DNA of 64,000 nt from Spinacia oleracea (taxonomy: Eukaryota; Streptophyta; Magnoliopsida; Caryophyllales; Amaranthaceae), in NCBI RefSeq assembly GCF_020520425.1, contig NC_079492.1, forward strand, positions 145,235,861 to 145,299,860, given 5' to 3'. The translations under genes and the position numbers were made by a program. This document shows, piece by piece, positions 33,712-46,571 of this stretch (position 1 is the stretch's first letter; each line of letters begins with the position of its first letter). Under the pieces are notes generated by a model, which made no database searches, was not told the origin of the DNA, and saw only the letters and a list, made by a program, of their open reading frames with translations.

Positions 33712-36700
33712 CCCCCTCCCCGCCCTCTTCCTTGAAACACTGGATTATCTCCAGAAGCAACTAGAGTAGAGAACTAAATCAAACAAATATCAATTGAACC
33801 ATAATTTATGTCCCTAAAAGGTCAAGCTTCGGAAACAGAATTTTAAGGAACGTCTCTACTATATTCCTTGATATGTTTTCACTTGACATTCATGAAAGGT
33901 GAAAGTTGATCAAAGCTCTGGGAGTGTCCTTAAACATACACAAAGTACTTGATAATTTGATTCGGGTAAAGCCGTAAAGGGATTACCTATTGAGGGGTGG
34001 GGAGAGGGTCAAACTAGCATTGAGGATAACTAAATGGAAAGTAGAATGTGGTTTTTACAGTCACGTAAAATGCTGAAATGTAACTAGAACTATGTACACT
34101 TTCTGTTGATTTTATGTAAAGCACTCTTACCATAGAACGGACTAGCCTCAGTGCACTGCGGTAGACCTACAAGTTTAAAAGCAAAACCAAAAAAACTGTC
34201 ACAATTACAACTCAACAAGAAACCTCGTCAGAGAAAACAGATATGATGCAACTGTTTGCAATAGGAATACATTGGCCTAGCATAATGATTTTGCGTTATA
34301 ATTTTTCCTTGCATTTCTCCAATAATATTCTGAGCTTGAAAGTTGTATCAGGATGAAAAATACAAAGCGCAAGAACCCAATAGGTCCAATTTCAAGAGAC
34401 AAAAAAACACCCACCAAGAATTCTACCAAAGCAGATTTAGGAAGGTTGAGGTGTATACAAGCCTACCCGCATCAATGTTTCGTGAGGACCGCTGAAGAGG
34501 CAGGGAGGGTGGAGATGAGAAACCAGAATTGCAGAGAGCTTACCGAGTAATTTGGCTTCAATGCGTGAGCAGCTGCAATATAGACAGCGCACTGACTATA
34601 CAAGTCATTGGGCGAAATATCATTATGGCTGACTGATCCCCCGATTCTTAGCAAGTCCTCGGCTAAGCCATACTGCAAAACCAAAATATACATAACTCAC
34701 CTTATCATCCGATCTCAGTGACCGTGTAACCCTTCAATACAACACAATATCCAGATGATAATAATAAAAGAAAGAAGAAAGCACTGGACAAGCATTGCTA
34801 AAACAGAAAAGAATAATTGAGGACTAACCAAAACAGTTCCGAGGTTGTAAATAGCCCTATGAAAGTCAAACTGCAACTGAATTGCTGCACGGAACTGCAT
34901 CAAGGTATATTACAGAGAATCAAATAATAGTGAAGATTAAATAATATTCATAATTTCGTATGTAACCCACACCTAAAATCATTTAGTTATCTTGAGTTTA
35001 TCAAGTAATATGTTTGCACCTTACTAATTGCCGTCTTAACAATGTTATGCTTTTCCTTAGCAGGGACTATCGCACTGAGTTCCTGTATCACAAAACAGGG
35101 AATGGTAAAGCCAAAGTCTGAGAGCATTGTATTGCCACTAACTTTCTAGTGTAAAAAAAATGCACTTCTCAGCCTTTCCTTTCTGCATTTCTCACTGTAT
35201 AGATGAGAAATATTACCTGCAGTGCAAGTCCCCAGTTGTTAAGCGCCTGGAAAGGAACAATGAGATTGTTACAATGACAAAAATGAACAGAAATCTAAAG
35301 AATTGTAGTAAAAAGATAAAATAGCCAAATACAAAAAGAAAAAAACCTGGGGACTATTCCAATTCAACTGCACAGCTTTTCCGTAGTAATCTGTGGCCTG
35401 AAAGGAAGATAATTAGGTCATAAGGTCTACTTAAATAATACAAAGCAAAAGCCTAAATATTCTACTTTCATCATTTCATAATGAGTTAATATTTCCAAAC
35501 ACCCATAATTTGTAAGAAAATAGCATCAATTGTGTTCTTGGTACATCCAACAATAAGTGAACGTCAAATGAACAACTCAGAGAAAAGGTCACCACTTTGC
35601 TTCAGAGATTTATGATCAATACAGCTTCTGGAAATGATAGGATGAAAATACAACAAGACCATAAAAAATGAAGGTAAAGAATTATAACATGAAAATGACC
35701 TCAAATAAGCAGTCCAGGTTCTTCCACCAAATCAACTGTTTCAAATTCATAATCGGCTAGAAGGGAAAAGGCAGACAGCCGCAGAGAGTGGATTTGGAAG
35801 TGTAATAGAAGGGAACAAGAGTGCGAACTGCGAAGACCTTCAGGAAAACCACTTAAAATATAATTCAAGACAACCACTTAATTATCTAATATTACAAGGG
35901 TGTTGCTACAGCCTACAGAATGCAGATTACCATACTAATAAATTTTACCCCGTATTTAAAAAGCTGCAAAATTCTAAGTCTCGAAGAGCAGCTATACTAG
36001 TCCCCAGATACAGAACTTGAACCAAACTGGCAAAATCATCCAGTGCAAGACTTCCAAATTACAGAGGTACGGTTCAACTCAAGTAGGTCTTCTAACTATC
36101 GAGATCCGGAGTGTTTTGAGAGAAGGTCCGCCGCATGCCGGTTCCAAATTTGAGAATAATTATAGTAAAACTTTGTCGGCGGGACTCGGGCACTCAACCC
36201 CTCAAAACTCCGTCCGGTCCCTGCTCTTGGAAAACTTGAGGGAGATTTCCTTAGCAGTGATGAGATCACAAAGAGGTTTGGAACCCAATGCAAGGGATCA
36301 TTTAATGATAGCGATAAGTCCGGTTTGAAGAGGCGGCTCCCCGCACGTTAAAATACGTCCAAGAGTCGAGCACCCCATAGCATTTTTAGGAGTCCTATAA
36401 TTCGATCATTCATCACTAAAAACCATTTATGTTATCCAACTCGGTTATAAGAGAGGCAGCAACACCATAAATTCTGGATTCTACGAACTTGCTAATTGCC
36501 TAATACCTGAACAAGCCTAAGTGTTGATTTAGCCATCAGAACATCAAGATTATACCAACATGCCCAAAGGATAGTATTAGCAATAATGACAGATGCAGAC
36601 TGCATAACAGATATTGACATATGCATGACCAAGCAATTTATCATGAAGAAAGAAAGCTTTTGCACCTGCTTCCACAAGTCTTCAGCTTCCTTTGTACGAC

Positions 36701-39700
36701 CACGCATTCTTGCTCGATCAGAGATAGCAATGGCCCAATTATAGTATGCCTGTGAGATATGTCAACAAATTATCTGACAAGCCAATATGTTTCTCTCAAA
36801 GAGTTCCCAGACATGAATTTTAAAGTTTTACTTATAAGGTCGGTATGGAAAGCCGCATAGCACAGCCCACTATCAGATCCAAGATTAGGGTGGGGGAAGG
36901 ATAGGGGGTAAATCCATGAAGGCTTAAGCCAAATCCTGCCACACCACCACTACCCTCCCGAACCACATTAAGTTAGAAAAGGCGGAACTGCGGAATCAGA
37001 ACTCCATTGACCTAATAATCAACCACTAAATATCACTAAATAGAGAATACATACATCATGAAGGGTGGGACAAAGACGAGTAGCTTCCTCATACTTTTTG
37101 CAAGCCTCCTCGAGCAGCGCATCTTTAGAAGGGGAGGCAGAATCGGGATCAACATTATCAGCACTTTCCTGAACACAAATGCACATGGCTAGTCAGAAAA
37201 TTACGCAGATCTAATTGCATCCATTCTTGACCTAAAAGCACATATTCTTGCAGAATCGAAATTCAGTACCACAGCCCTTGACCCCTCACCAATCAGGTAT
37301 TTTGAAAACTATTTATCAATACAATACTGAAAATCCACAGAAGTAAGGGGGAAATAAAATATAAAGACCACTTGATACTGTGTTGTGTATACACCCCCCC
37401 CCCCCCCCCTGCCGGGAAACAATTGAAATACATAGTTCTTGGCTACCACGTATTGGAATGCTAAAAAAGAAAGCAATGAAGAATTGCTGTAATTGGAAAA
37501 AGAGAAGACAAGGTGATTCAGATCAGATTAGAACCTGAAGTACCAAAGCCCAGTTGTAGAGGGCATCATAATCTCCTGAATTTTTCTCTATCGCACTAGC
37601 ATACCTATATTGTGGGCAGAAGAAGGTTACTACACCACTCAATAGCAAAAGTTATAAAGATGGGATCAGATTCGAACCATCGCTAAACCTATCCCCAAGA
37701 AAGTGTTATTGCATGATACAAAATAGAGATAGAATCAAACTTGGTTACAATAAAGCCTCTGAGTAGTTCACAAAAAGAGCATACCTCCTGGCAGCATAAG
37801 TAAGAATCTTTTGGCGAGATCGACCTTCCTCATCCACACCCGTTACACTATTGATAAGATCCATAGCGGCATGGTTCTGGAAAGAAATATCTTCACTGAC
37901 AATAACAAATTTTGGCAACTTTTAGCTCGGATACTCAAAATTCTGGATATGCTGAATCTCAGTAACTGATAATGCAGCTAAACCCTTAAAAGAGCATGCA
38001 GCCACAATCATGTCTATTAATCTAAGTCATGGAAAGGCCTTAAGGGTTTGTTTATGTAACATAAAGCATGCAATAGGAAGGGGAAGAAGCATGAGCAGAT
38101 GAGTTTGAAAACAGTGTTTGGTGACAGAAATGTAACAAAAGGGAAGCAAGCCAGTAACTACAAGCCTTTCCGATTATAAACTTATGTGATTATGATTCAG
38201 TGGGGTTCTAATGTTTCCACTTTCTTGTATTGATCACTAACTAGGAAAGCGTACCATGTGGCATGTACCTTTTTAGGGGTTTTTTCAACAATCCTATCTA
38301 GTTTACAACCAAGCGCAGAGAATTATTTGGAACATGCACAAGAACATCAAACGTGAAAATAATCCTCCGTCAATGTAAGCGGCAAGCCGGCAAGTGGTGG
38401 AGAACACTTCATTAGCCCTCCTCCCTCTCCCACCCCAAATGTTTGTGACACACTGGAATTCTTTCTCTCCATTGGCAAGGTGGCACCCCTAGCATCAAGC
38501 AGTTTACCAAGCAACCGCAAGGATTGGAGAAGAAAAAAGAAAAGTGCATTCTGTTATAGATGATTAAAAATCATCTACCCCCATTACTCCCCTCAAAAAC
38601 TCCCATTTCCAGGCTACTACTTGTTAACAGAACACTTCCTCTACGACTCTACCTACAAGTCTACAACAACACCAAACTAACCTTAATTACCATTTTGACC
38701 ACCTCATTGGACAACACCATCGGCAACTACTGGCCGGCTTGCACCACTCCAACTACCAGCGAGCCCACCCAACCACCACCCAGTTACCTCTAGAACCTCC
38801 ACCAAACATCCACCTATCACTATGAAACTAGCCTCCCACCACCAAAAAACTTTCCTATTTAGCACAAAACCATCCACCCACCATTCAAAACCACCCACCT
38901 CCCCTCAAAAATCACCCCAACCACCCAAAGAACAAACCCTAACCTCCCCAAACACCACCCTACCTACTTCAGAAACAACCCCACCCAATCCAAAAGCACT
39001 TGAACCACTAGAAGGGAAGGATGGTGGCTATGGGGTTATTTTCTTCTTTTTTTGGTAAAACAAACAAATTGGTATAAGAAAGGGCTTTGTTTTCCATTCT
39101 CTTCCTATCTCTTTCTTTATCTCATCACCTTTATCCTTTGCAACCCAAACACCCCCTAAATTTCCAAACTTCAGAATCCAAAATGAAGACTAATGCCCTA
39201 TTTATCCAGAAAATGAATTAAAATCCACTCTCTGCATCATAAAATTCGAAATTATAGTTTGAAACCATGGAATTAAATTGATCTACTCATGCTTCTTCCT
39301 TACATAAAATGAGCAAAGTTTCCTTCCTCTCCTTTCCCACATTTTCTCTCTTACACAAACAAGGGGATTGATTTCTTCTTCTCTTCCCTCCCTTCACTTC
39401 CCCCTCCCATCCTTCCCTTTAATTCCCCTTCCTTCCTAAAATCTTATCCAAACAAACTGTTAATTCCTCGAAAGCTAAATCGGCTCGTCATACAAAGCAC
39501 TCTCACTATTCATCTAAGCAGATGCCTACACAGTGAAATAGTTTCATAACCTTCCCTGGAAGATATTGATCAACTACAATGGTAAAATTCAACAAGGTTC
39601 CACCACTGAAGTTCAATGATGTCCACTATTTCGGAACCGAAAAACGATTTATTTGCAGTTCTACAGCTGATCAACAATGCATATATCACAAAGGAAACAT

Positions 39701-40213
39701 TAATAAGCTCCGTTCGAACATACAAATTGATTGATTGATTGTTGAACAGTAAATTTTCACATGTAGGACCAAGACCCAAAATTTCCAGCAAATCAACTAA
39801 AACTCCACTAATTGCATCAGGAAATACGAAATTAGACAAGAATCATATTGAAATTTTCGCAGGAATAGAGAGAGGGAAAAAAACCTAAGCGGAGTCACGG
39901 GTGCAACGGGAGTAGAATTTCCGGATTGACTTTGATCTCCCTTCAATCCATTCAACAATTCTCTCATCGTGAAGGTTTTGCTACCTTCGTCCTTCTTCAA
40001 TTCGGGTTGACCCGTTGATTCTTCGTTTGATCCGGAAGGTAGGGACTCTGGTTCGGGTACCTCGTGCTTCGGATCCTTGTCAGAAGCAACGGACTCAAGA
40101 ATGGCTTCAACGGCGTCGTTTGATTGCTCAATGCCGCCATTTTCTTGCGGATCTGTTGCCGGTTCTAATGCCGTGGTTTGATGTTGGGAGGATTCTTCCG
40201 AGGGTACCGCCAT
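31389..40213 (-). CDS. HLB1: HLB1-like tetratricopeptide-repeat protein
   Basis: Fourteen exons read on the minus strand: 39885-40213, 37785-37876, 37535-37604, 37055-37168, 36666-36749, 35347-35397, 35217-35246, 35020-35082, 34829-34894, 34544-34672, 34131-34166, 33411-33530, 31816-32001 and 31389-31499. About 494 residues are seen. A Ser/Glu-rich start ends in [15 protein letters not shown]. Helical TPR units follow ([63 protein letters not shown]), then a C-terminal region ending [34 protein letters not shown]. That layout and tail match, from memory, Arabidopsis HLB1, a trans-Golgi/early-endosome protein linking traffic to actin. Exon 1 ends in phase 2 but exon 2 begins in phase 0, so one small exon of 3n+1 bases is probably missing from the 2-kb first intron. 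Confidence 0.82.
32459..33154. mobile_element. TIR DNA transposon in HLB1-like intron
   Basis: 696 bp bounded by a perfect 22-bp inverted repeat (core GGGAAATTCTACATGGTGG). Each end has a second, looser copy nearby: TGGAAAATTTTACATGGTGG inside the left end, and GATGTAGAACTTCCCA just outside the right. The right half (32800-33000) is strikingly GT-rich (GGTGGTGGGGTCAGGT). No target duplication could be settled, so the superfamily is open. No transposase. Confidence 0.7.
33679..33724. repeat. Poly-C tract in HLB1-like intron 11/12 region
   Basis: An almost pure C run of about 45 bases (with a few T) lies between exons 11 and 12. The coding (minus) strand is poly-G there. A shorter C run occurs in the same gene at about 37391-37409. 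Confidence 0.9.
36060..36400. other. GC-richer block inside HLB1-like intron
   Basis: About 340 bp with many CG dinucleotides (GAAGGTCCGCCGCATGCCGG, GGCGGCTCCCCGCACG), unlike the AT-rich intron around it. A 103-codon plus-strand frame crosses it without resemblance to a known protein. It could be an organellar-DNA insertion or a transposon scrap. Confidence 0.45.
38040..39165. other. Possible insertion in first intron of HLB1-like gene
   Basis: The interior is unlike the rest of the intron: a CCACC/CCACCC-rich plus strand at 38560-39000. It starts near GGGTTTGTTTATGTAAC and ends near GCAACCCAAACACCCCC, loosely inverted. Boundaries and class are uncertain. Confidence 0.35.
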
Positions 40214-42120
40214 TGTTGAATTTCCAAGATTTGATGAATTCACAGATGAATGAGAGAGAGATGGAGAAGAAGAGAAGGTGTGAATTTTGAAATGTGTGTG
40301 TTTGGTTGTGTGACAAATTGAAGGAAAGGGAGCGAGATCTGTCTTTGAGTAGACTGTTGTTTTTGGCTTTTACTTTACAGTCACAAAACTAACATTACAA
40401 ATTTACAATTCTTAATTTTCGATGTTTGGTTGACATGAAAAAACATGGAAATATGACTTCTAATGAAGTGGAAGATTGTAGTATTATTTGATTGACAAAA
40501 ACATGAAAGTCACACTTGCTAAGAAGTTCCACTCTCTACCATAATGGATGAAGTTGTTTACCTAGATTTTCCAAGATAAGTGGAACTTCTCATGTTTAAC
40601 CAAACAATATCACACAGTTCTTAGGAAATGTTTATACATGGGAAAACTTTCTTCATATGAAGTTCTATTTCCCACAATCCACCAAACAATCCCTGAGATT
40701 TCAAACATTGCACCTGCAGGCTGCAAGAGTAAAATATGTTTTTGAATCTTATTTGAGTGTTATACGCTTGTATGGAGTCTCTTAAGTTTGCAGTGTTTTT
40801 GGTGCGCATGAGCTATATACAAGTGCGATACAAATTACAAATGAGTGTGAGAATTCGAACATGTGACTTATCGTACATAGGCCTTTAGTCTTAACCACTA
40901 ATTCAATACCTTATTTGTACCGTACTTGACTAATTGGTGTGGTTGGTTGTTGGTATTTCAAGTAGTGTGGATATGGGTTGAAGGGCCAAGTAATTCAGAG
41001 GCATAAGGGTGGCCGCGAGTTTATGTGTGGTGGCAAGGTAAGTGGGGTTGCGGGGGAGTGCTTGCGCACACGCGCTTGTGCGAGCCTATAGGATTTATCA
41101 ATCTGTAGGTCTAACCTTAGTCCATCATTCAGAGTCAATTTCAGCTCGAAATAATTAGCCGATTAAAAGTTATAGATGTTGTATTCCAACAGTTTTACTA
41201 AAATCCGTTTTTGTGTTATGAGTCAAGCTCATGTTCAACCGTTAAGTCTGACTCGTCCGAAATAACATGATGAGGTGTTGGAGTGTTCCTCGTCCGACGG
41301 AACAAGGAACTACTCCCGCAAGCTTGGGCAGAGGTGTTGTGCTTCTTCTTTTCCCATGAAATTGTACGATATGACTTACATGGCCTGCATTAGATTTACT
41401 CTTTGTATATCTAACCATTAGAAACAATGATTATTGATTTAAGAGAGAAAAAGGCTTCATTGAATAGTTTATGCTTTCATAGACTAACGAGTTTTAACTT
41501 TTAAGTGAAGGAGAGTAGTTATAAAAATCATAGTAGCCCGTTAACCTAAGTCGAGTTAACGCATAGACCAAAAAATAACATTGGTTGCACCTTGTTACTT
41601 GTTACGTACATACCGACAACGGATTAAACCGTCCAAAAAAAGTATATCATACCATGAAGCATCAACAAGGAGGATTTGACCCTAAGACTTATCATACACA
41701 AACTCTCAGTCTTGTTATATGGAATTTCTGACTCAGATTTTGAAAGTACTTTGACAATTAGAAACTTGAGAATTCAAGATCTTTGACTCAAATCAATGGA
41801 CCAGGGTATGATGAACAAAGACTACAAATCTTACCAGTTTCACTGATCTTGGAATTCCGCCTCCATCGCTTCAATTTAGTTATGAGCGCGGGCAGTAGTA
41901 CACAGACACATTCCATAGTTAAGGACCATACAACAGTGGTGTATCAATTATGAAGTGCTTTTCTTTTCAAAGCATCATCTAATGGATACATACATAATCC
42001 CATATTGGTTAAGAGGAGATCCCTTAACCAAAATACAACAAACAAATCATGTAAAAAAAAAAAAGGGAAAAAAAAAAGAAAAACAGTGTCCCCAACTCCA
42101 AAATTAGGGTGTTGGTGTTG
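40214..42120. other. Intergenic, HLB1-like promoter side
   Basis: No gene seen. It holds SINE-like scraps on the minus strand near 40830-40920 (with CGAACATGTGACTTATCGTA) and 41650-41720, and a hAT-like stretch (GTTTGGTTGAC...GTTAACCAAAC) around 40420-40700. Confidence 0.5.
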
Positions 42121-45100
42121 TTAAATTTTGTCATGCAAAGTAACCACCAAGTCATGAGCATCATCCAAAAGCTTCCATACATCCAAATTCCCAGCCATGT
42201 TATTACATTCTCTTATTATTTCATCCATGCTGTTGTATTTCTCTAGTATGAGCTTTCTTCTCTGCAACACGCATGCTGCAACAGCGTAGAGAAGAAGGTC
42301 GTCACTCGGAGGAGCTCTGAGCCGCATTTTCCCCCACGCTGACTTGCTAATCCCGGCCCTAATCGCGGTCTGATCAGCCCACATAACTTCCCATAAACAA
42401 AGTGTTTGCTCGAAAGTTAACTCCCTTCGAAAAAGGACCACTACCATTCTGTACAAGAAGAAGCAATCTTCTGCTTGAAGCTTCTCTAAATGTCTATAAA
42501 GATGGGAGTCTTTGCACTTTATGATCTTTGAGATAAGACCCAGTTGTCTTCTAATCCCAATTTCATCGAGCCGGAAGTTGTGCCTTGCTTTTTTCATGAA
42601 CCCAACAAAGCACCAGAATGCTTCGTGGTCTTCCTCTATGACCGATATGATTGGAGAGAGAAGATCGCTCATACCTTGGCAGTAGCCGGTTTCGGGGTCG
42701 TAAAGTGCGTAAGCTTCAAGGATAGATACGAGACGAGTAGCGTGGTATATCATGCATGGTTCTAAGTGATCAAATTCCTTCAACCCGACTTTCTCTGCTT
42801 GCTGCCTAGCCTTGGCTTCGGAGACTGCAGCCTGGGTAGGGCTGTATATTATCCATTCGGGATTTGCACGAAGAGCATCGACGCGGATAATCCTCTGCCA
42901 CGTGGCGAAATCCTCGGATGAATATAAGTTCAGTCCGCCCTCAGCTTTTGAAGGAGAAGAAATTGTGTTGTTCTCATTCAGAACATTTCCTTCGTACTCT
43001 TCAGCGCTAAGAAAAGGTACATTGTCACCTTCGGATGACTCGGAATCAGAAGATTCCGAACTGGCACCGGAACCTTCTATGCAAGTCAACTCAATCTTTA
43101 TGCCTTCATCAAAAGAATTGACAGAAGGTAAAATCTCGGGGTCCCAGATAGGTCCATCAGAGTCTGATGGGTTATCCCCGTCATTTGAAGTTCTTGCACT
43201 GCTTATGTTATCTGATTCAGGGGTGTTCGAAACTTGACTGAAAAACCCACCACTACCACCATTGCTATTTTCAGCAGTCTCGTTCCCCTTGAAGCTTGCA
43301 ACACTGCGTCTTAGTATTTGGCGACATTGCTTGCGCAAGTTTTCATATTCTTTCCTGATCAAAGAAACCAAACATTAAACAATAAGTTCATGAACATTAT
43401 GAAAGGGGAAAGGAGGAATGGAGGATATCATAAACACAAGAGAAGCTGAAGTACCTTTTCTTTTTCCTAGCAGAGTCTCTTTCCTCCTTTGTGCTGTTCA
43501 GGTTATAACTGCTCCAAGAAAAAAGCATTTCAATATAACAAAACTTCAAAAGCTATATCCAGCATCCACAATTAAAAGTCGGCAAGGCGACAAGTTTAGA
43601 ACACACAGCAAAACACCAAATGTTCTACAACCACGTTGAAACTAAAGCTAAATCGTGTCCTTGAGCACCACTTGAAAAGCAAAAGACATGAAGGACCACT
43701 ATTACCGCAGATTCAAGTCCTAACAACAACATAGAGGCTAGAGTTACACATCATTTCGTTGGTTTCAAAATACTAGGCCATAATAAATCTTGTCAATTTT
43801 AAGCTTTTAATTATTACCCTCTCGGTATATCATTCAGAATAGTGAGTAAAAATCTTGAGATAACATTTTTCTCAACCTAGCAATGTCATTTCAGATCAGA
43901 ACTCGATGCATATTTGACTAGTTAATGCCTTATTGGTCAAAAGTAGAGACTTTAACCACCAAACTCAGATGTCAGGGGACAATAAGAATGAACATGGCAA
44001 TATATACATGCAGGAATTAATTGAAATAATCATGAGAAGCACAGTGGTAAGTGTTGCTTATAGAGACAGTAAAGTGCTTGTTGGTGGAGACATCATTAAC
44101 ATAGACATTGATACAGCTTTTTTTGCCTTGTGGGGACATAACTCTCAAATAGTAATTAACTAATTTCTAATTAGATATCAAATCAAATCAGGTAAAAAGA
44201 AGCAGCCCTGAGGTAATACAAAAAGTGAAGACTAAACAATTGACTACTTGTCTTTCTATACTTACACTCCAAGAAGAAATGGCCAAACCTCTGCTCTGAT
44301 ATTGGGATCAACTCCCTGCAACAACGATACGAAGAATAAGAATTTCGACAAAACAAAGTGCAGTGCACAAATACAACAGCTGACTCGGCAAGCAACTTAC
44401 TCCGCTTCTCACTTTCTTCAAAAGCTTTACTCCACCACAGGACAGTCTACCATCGGCTTCAAATAGACATTTCCATTGCTTGGATAAAAGGGCGCGTTTC
44501 CTTCTCCGCCTAGACCAAGGAGATTTAAGACTTATACTGCGGAGGTAAAACACAAAAAATAATCAACATAAGTAACAAATCTAGCTCCAAAACTCACACA
44601 TTACAAAAGGAAACAATCACTTGAGTATCATCATATCTAACCCTAGAATAAGAAAATTTGCAACGAAATTCATCCACATCCAAAACGAGCAAAGCAGATT
44701 CAAAAACGATTTCCGATACACATATGGCTATAGTTAATATACTCATTTGAGTCTAACAAGCAATACTGAAGTAAAGAGGAAGTGTTGGTTTATCCAGGAA
44801 AGATGCATTCAATCCCACACCCATAGTAGGACTACAGTGCTAAACTAATGAGGTGATGTTGACATAATGGCACAGTCGAAGCCATTAAAGTACAGGTCTT
44901 ATATAGGAAAAACTAAGAGCTAATGAAATAGGATGATGCTGTTGGTGAAGTGTGGTTGTCAAACAAGACTTGAATTTATAAGAGTGATGGTTCCAAGATC
45001 TTTGAATGAGTCTTGTGTATAATTTCTAATCCACTGAACGCGTCAACAACGCAAAGATTAAATCTTCACAACACCAAACTGATTGTACTAGGTTAATTAC

Positions 45101-45507
45101 ATCAACTCATGAGCAATTGAGCATATTGAAAGAATACTATGCAATAAAATTTGGAACAAATAAAATGAACATAGGACTTAGCTCATTTCTGGAATTATGT
45201 GGTCAACATGAAACTAATTAAATAAAACAAATTGGAGTAAAGTAATTAAACTGCAAAAGTAAACTAATTAAGTAGGAAATTGTTCCAGATCTCGATCTTA
45301 AATTAGTAAGAATTAGGAAAAGGGAACTCACCGATCACTGGAAACTGGGGAAGAAGATGAATTCGTAACTACAAAAAGCACCGATCTCAAGTGAATCCAC
45401 GAAGAAGACGAAGATGAAGGGGACGGCGAAGACGACGACGATGACGACGGCGTTGAAGTGCGACTTCGCCGGAGAGATCTTAACAAGTGTTTTTGTTCTG
45501 TCATCAT
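42121..45507 (-). CDS. TBC-domain Rab GTPase-activating protein
   Basis: Five exons, all in phase: 45332-45507, 44401-44536, 44266-44315, 43455-43508 and 42121-43354, giving 549 residues. The N-terminus is Ser-rich and basic (RSLRRSRTSTPSSSSSSS). RKRALLSKQWKCLFEADGRL and GGVDPNIRAEVWPFLLGVYN follow, the usual opening of the TBC fold in plant TBC proteins. An acidic/Ser linker fills about 165-290. The catalytic dual-finger motifs are both present: IIRVDALR (Arg about 301) and GYCQGMSDL (Gln about 365). It should speed GTP hydrolysis by a Rab GTPase in membrane traffic; the target Rab is unknown. Closest in style to the plant TBC1D15/GYP7-like group. The first of two adjacent ATGs was chosen as start. 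Confidence 0.9.
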
Positions 45508-45646
45508 ATCTTAGTTACTGCTAATTTAACTCCTATTTGTATAATTTCGCCTCTGATTTGACGGATTTAACTTCGAATACTGATCAACTTGAAGTCTAAA
45601 CTCTTTGATTGATTGATTGATTTGAGTAAATGATTGGTATCTTCAG

Positions 45647-45928
45647 CTAGGGAAGAAAATGGTGGCGGCCACGGCGGTGCAAGCCGTGGCCGTCACAGAA
45701 AGAAGCTAGCCCGACATGTGAGGTAACTGAAACTCTTGCGCTGCCGTTGCCGTTACCGTTGTCGCTGCAGCCACCGCCGCCGGAAAAGGTGATAGGTTGA
45801 ACGAAGGAAGAATCAGTAGGAGCATGTGAGATAGATAAGGTTAATTGAGTGAATCTCTTGTTATTCGCATGGTGGAATTGAATCACCACCATCACCAACT
45901 GAAAAACCCAACTCCTTCCAGTTTCCAC
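45647..45928 (-). other. Possible upstream ORF in the TBC gene leader
   Basis: A 93-codon ATG frame on the minus strand ends about 140 bp upstream of the TBC start codon. It begins METGRSWVFQLVMVV and contains FSGGGGCSDNGNGNGSA. No domain recognised. It may be a uORF in the 5' leader or a chance frame. Confidence 0.3.
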
Positions 45929-46074
45929 CCCTTCTTCCTTTCAAAGTACCTCAACTACCCTTTACTCACTTTCTCTCTCTTTCTTCGCTTTTTCTCTTTT
46001 ATATCAGTTGGAAGGTTGGACCCTTAGGTGCTCTTTTCTCTCTCCTCCCCTACTCTTACGCTCTTACACTTACG

Positions 46075-46210
46075 GAGTAAACTGTATTGAAGGTCCCTAA
46101 ACTTTGCCAAAAGGAGCAGTTAGGTCCCTCAAGTTTCAAAAGGAGCATTTAGGTCCCTCAAAATGGATGGAAAACGCTGCTTTTTGTTTTCCGTCACTAA
46201 CGGCCGTTAA
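46075..46210 (+). repeat. Left TIR of MULE
   Basis: Contains three spaced copies of the phrase AGGTCCCT, each after an AAAAGGAGCA-type block or terminal A-rich stretch. The last ~55 bp (GGAAAACGCTGCTTTTTGTT to CGTTAAAAT) is identical to the right TIR. Confidence 0.9.
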
Positions 46211-46571
46211 AATGAATATAATAATATTAAAAATTATTAAAATAAAAGGAGAATTAATATACACGTAGATTAATGATTGAAAACAGATGATTTTGATGAA
46301 AATAAGCCTTTTCCAATTACTTAGAGGTTTCAACTTACTTTTTCAATGTGTACACGTGGAAACCTTCCAACTTCTCTCGTTTTTTCTGGTTCCTTCCTAA
46401 TAATGTTTTGGCGGTAATTTTTTACTGTTCCCAACCCTATTTCCCCCCTTTTCACTTCCTATTTATATGGTCCCCCCCCCCCCCATTTTCATTCTCAGTT
46501 GTCTTTTTCCCATTTACTCACTTAAACACTTAAGAGAAGTTGAAGTTATTGCTCTGAGTTTTTCTGCAAAA

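Noticed and set aside
36017-36328. 103-codon ORF as a gene inside the HLB1-like intron
   Set aside because: No recognisable domain or promoter; kept only as a composition anomaly.
38560-39058. Pro/His/Thr-rich ORFs
   Set aside because: They reflect a CCACC-rich low-complexity stretch within an intron of the opposite-strand gene; no domain or splice support.
40015-40290. 91-codon plus-strand ORF
   Set aside because: Antisense to exon 1 of the HLB1-like gene; no independent support.
42544-43237. Plus-strand ORFs over the TBC gene
   Set aside because: Antisense shadows of the last TBC exon, whose frame has clear domain motifs.
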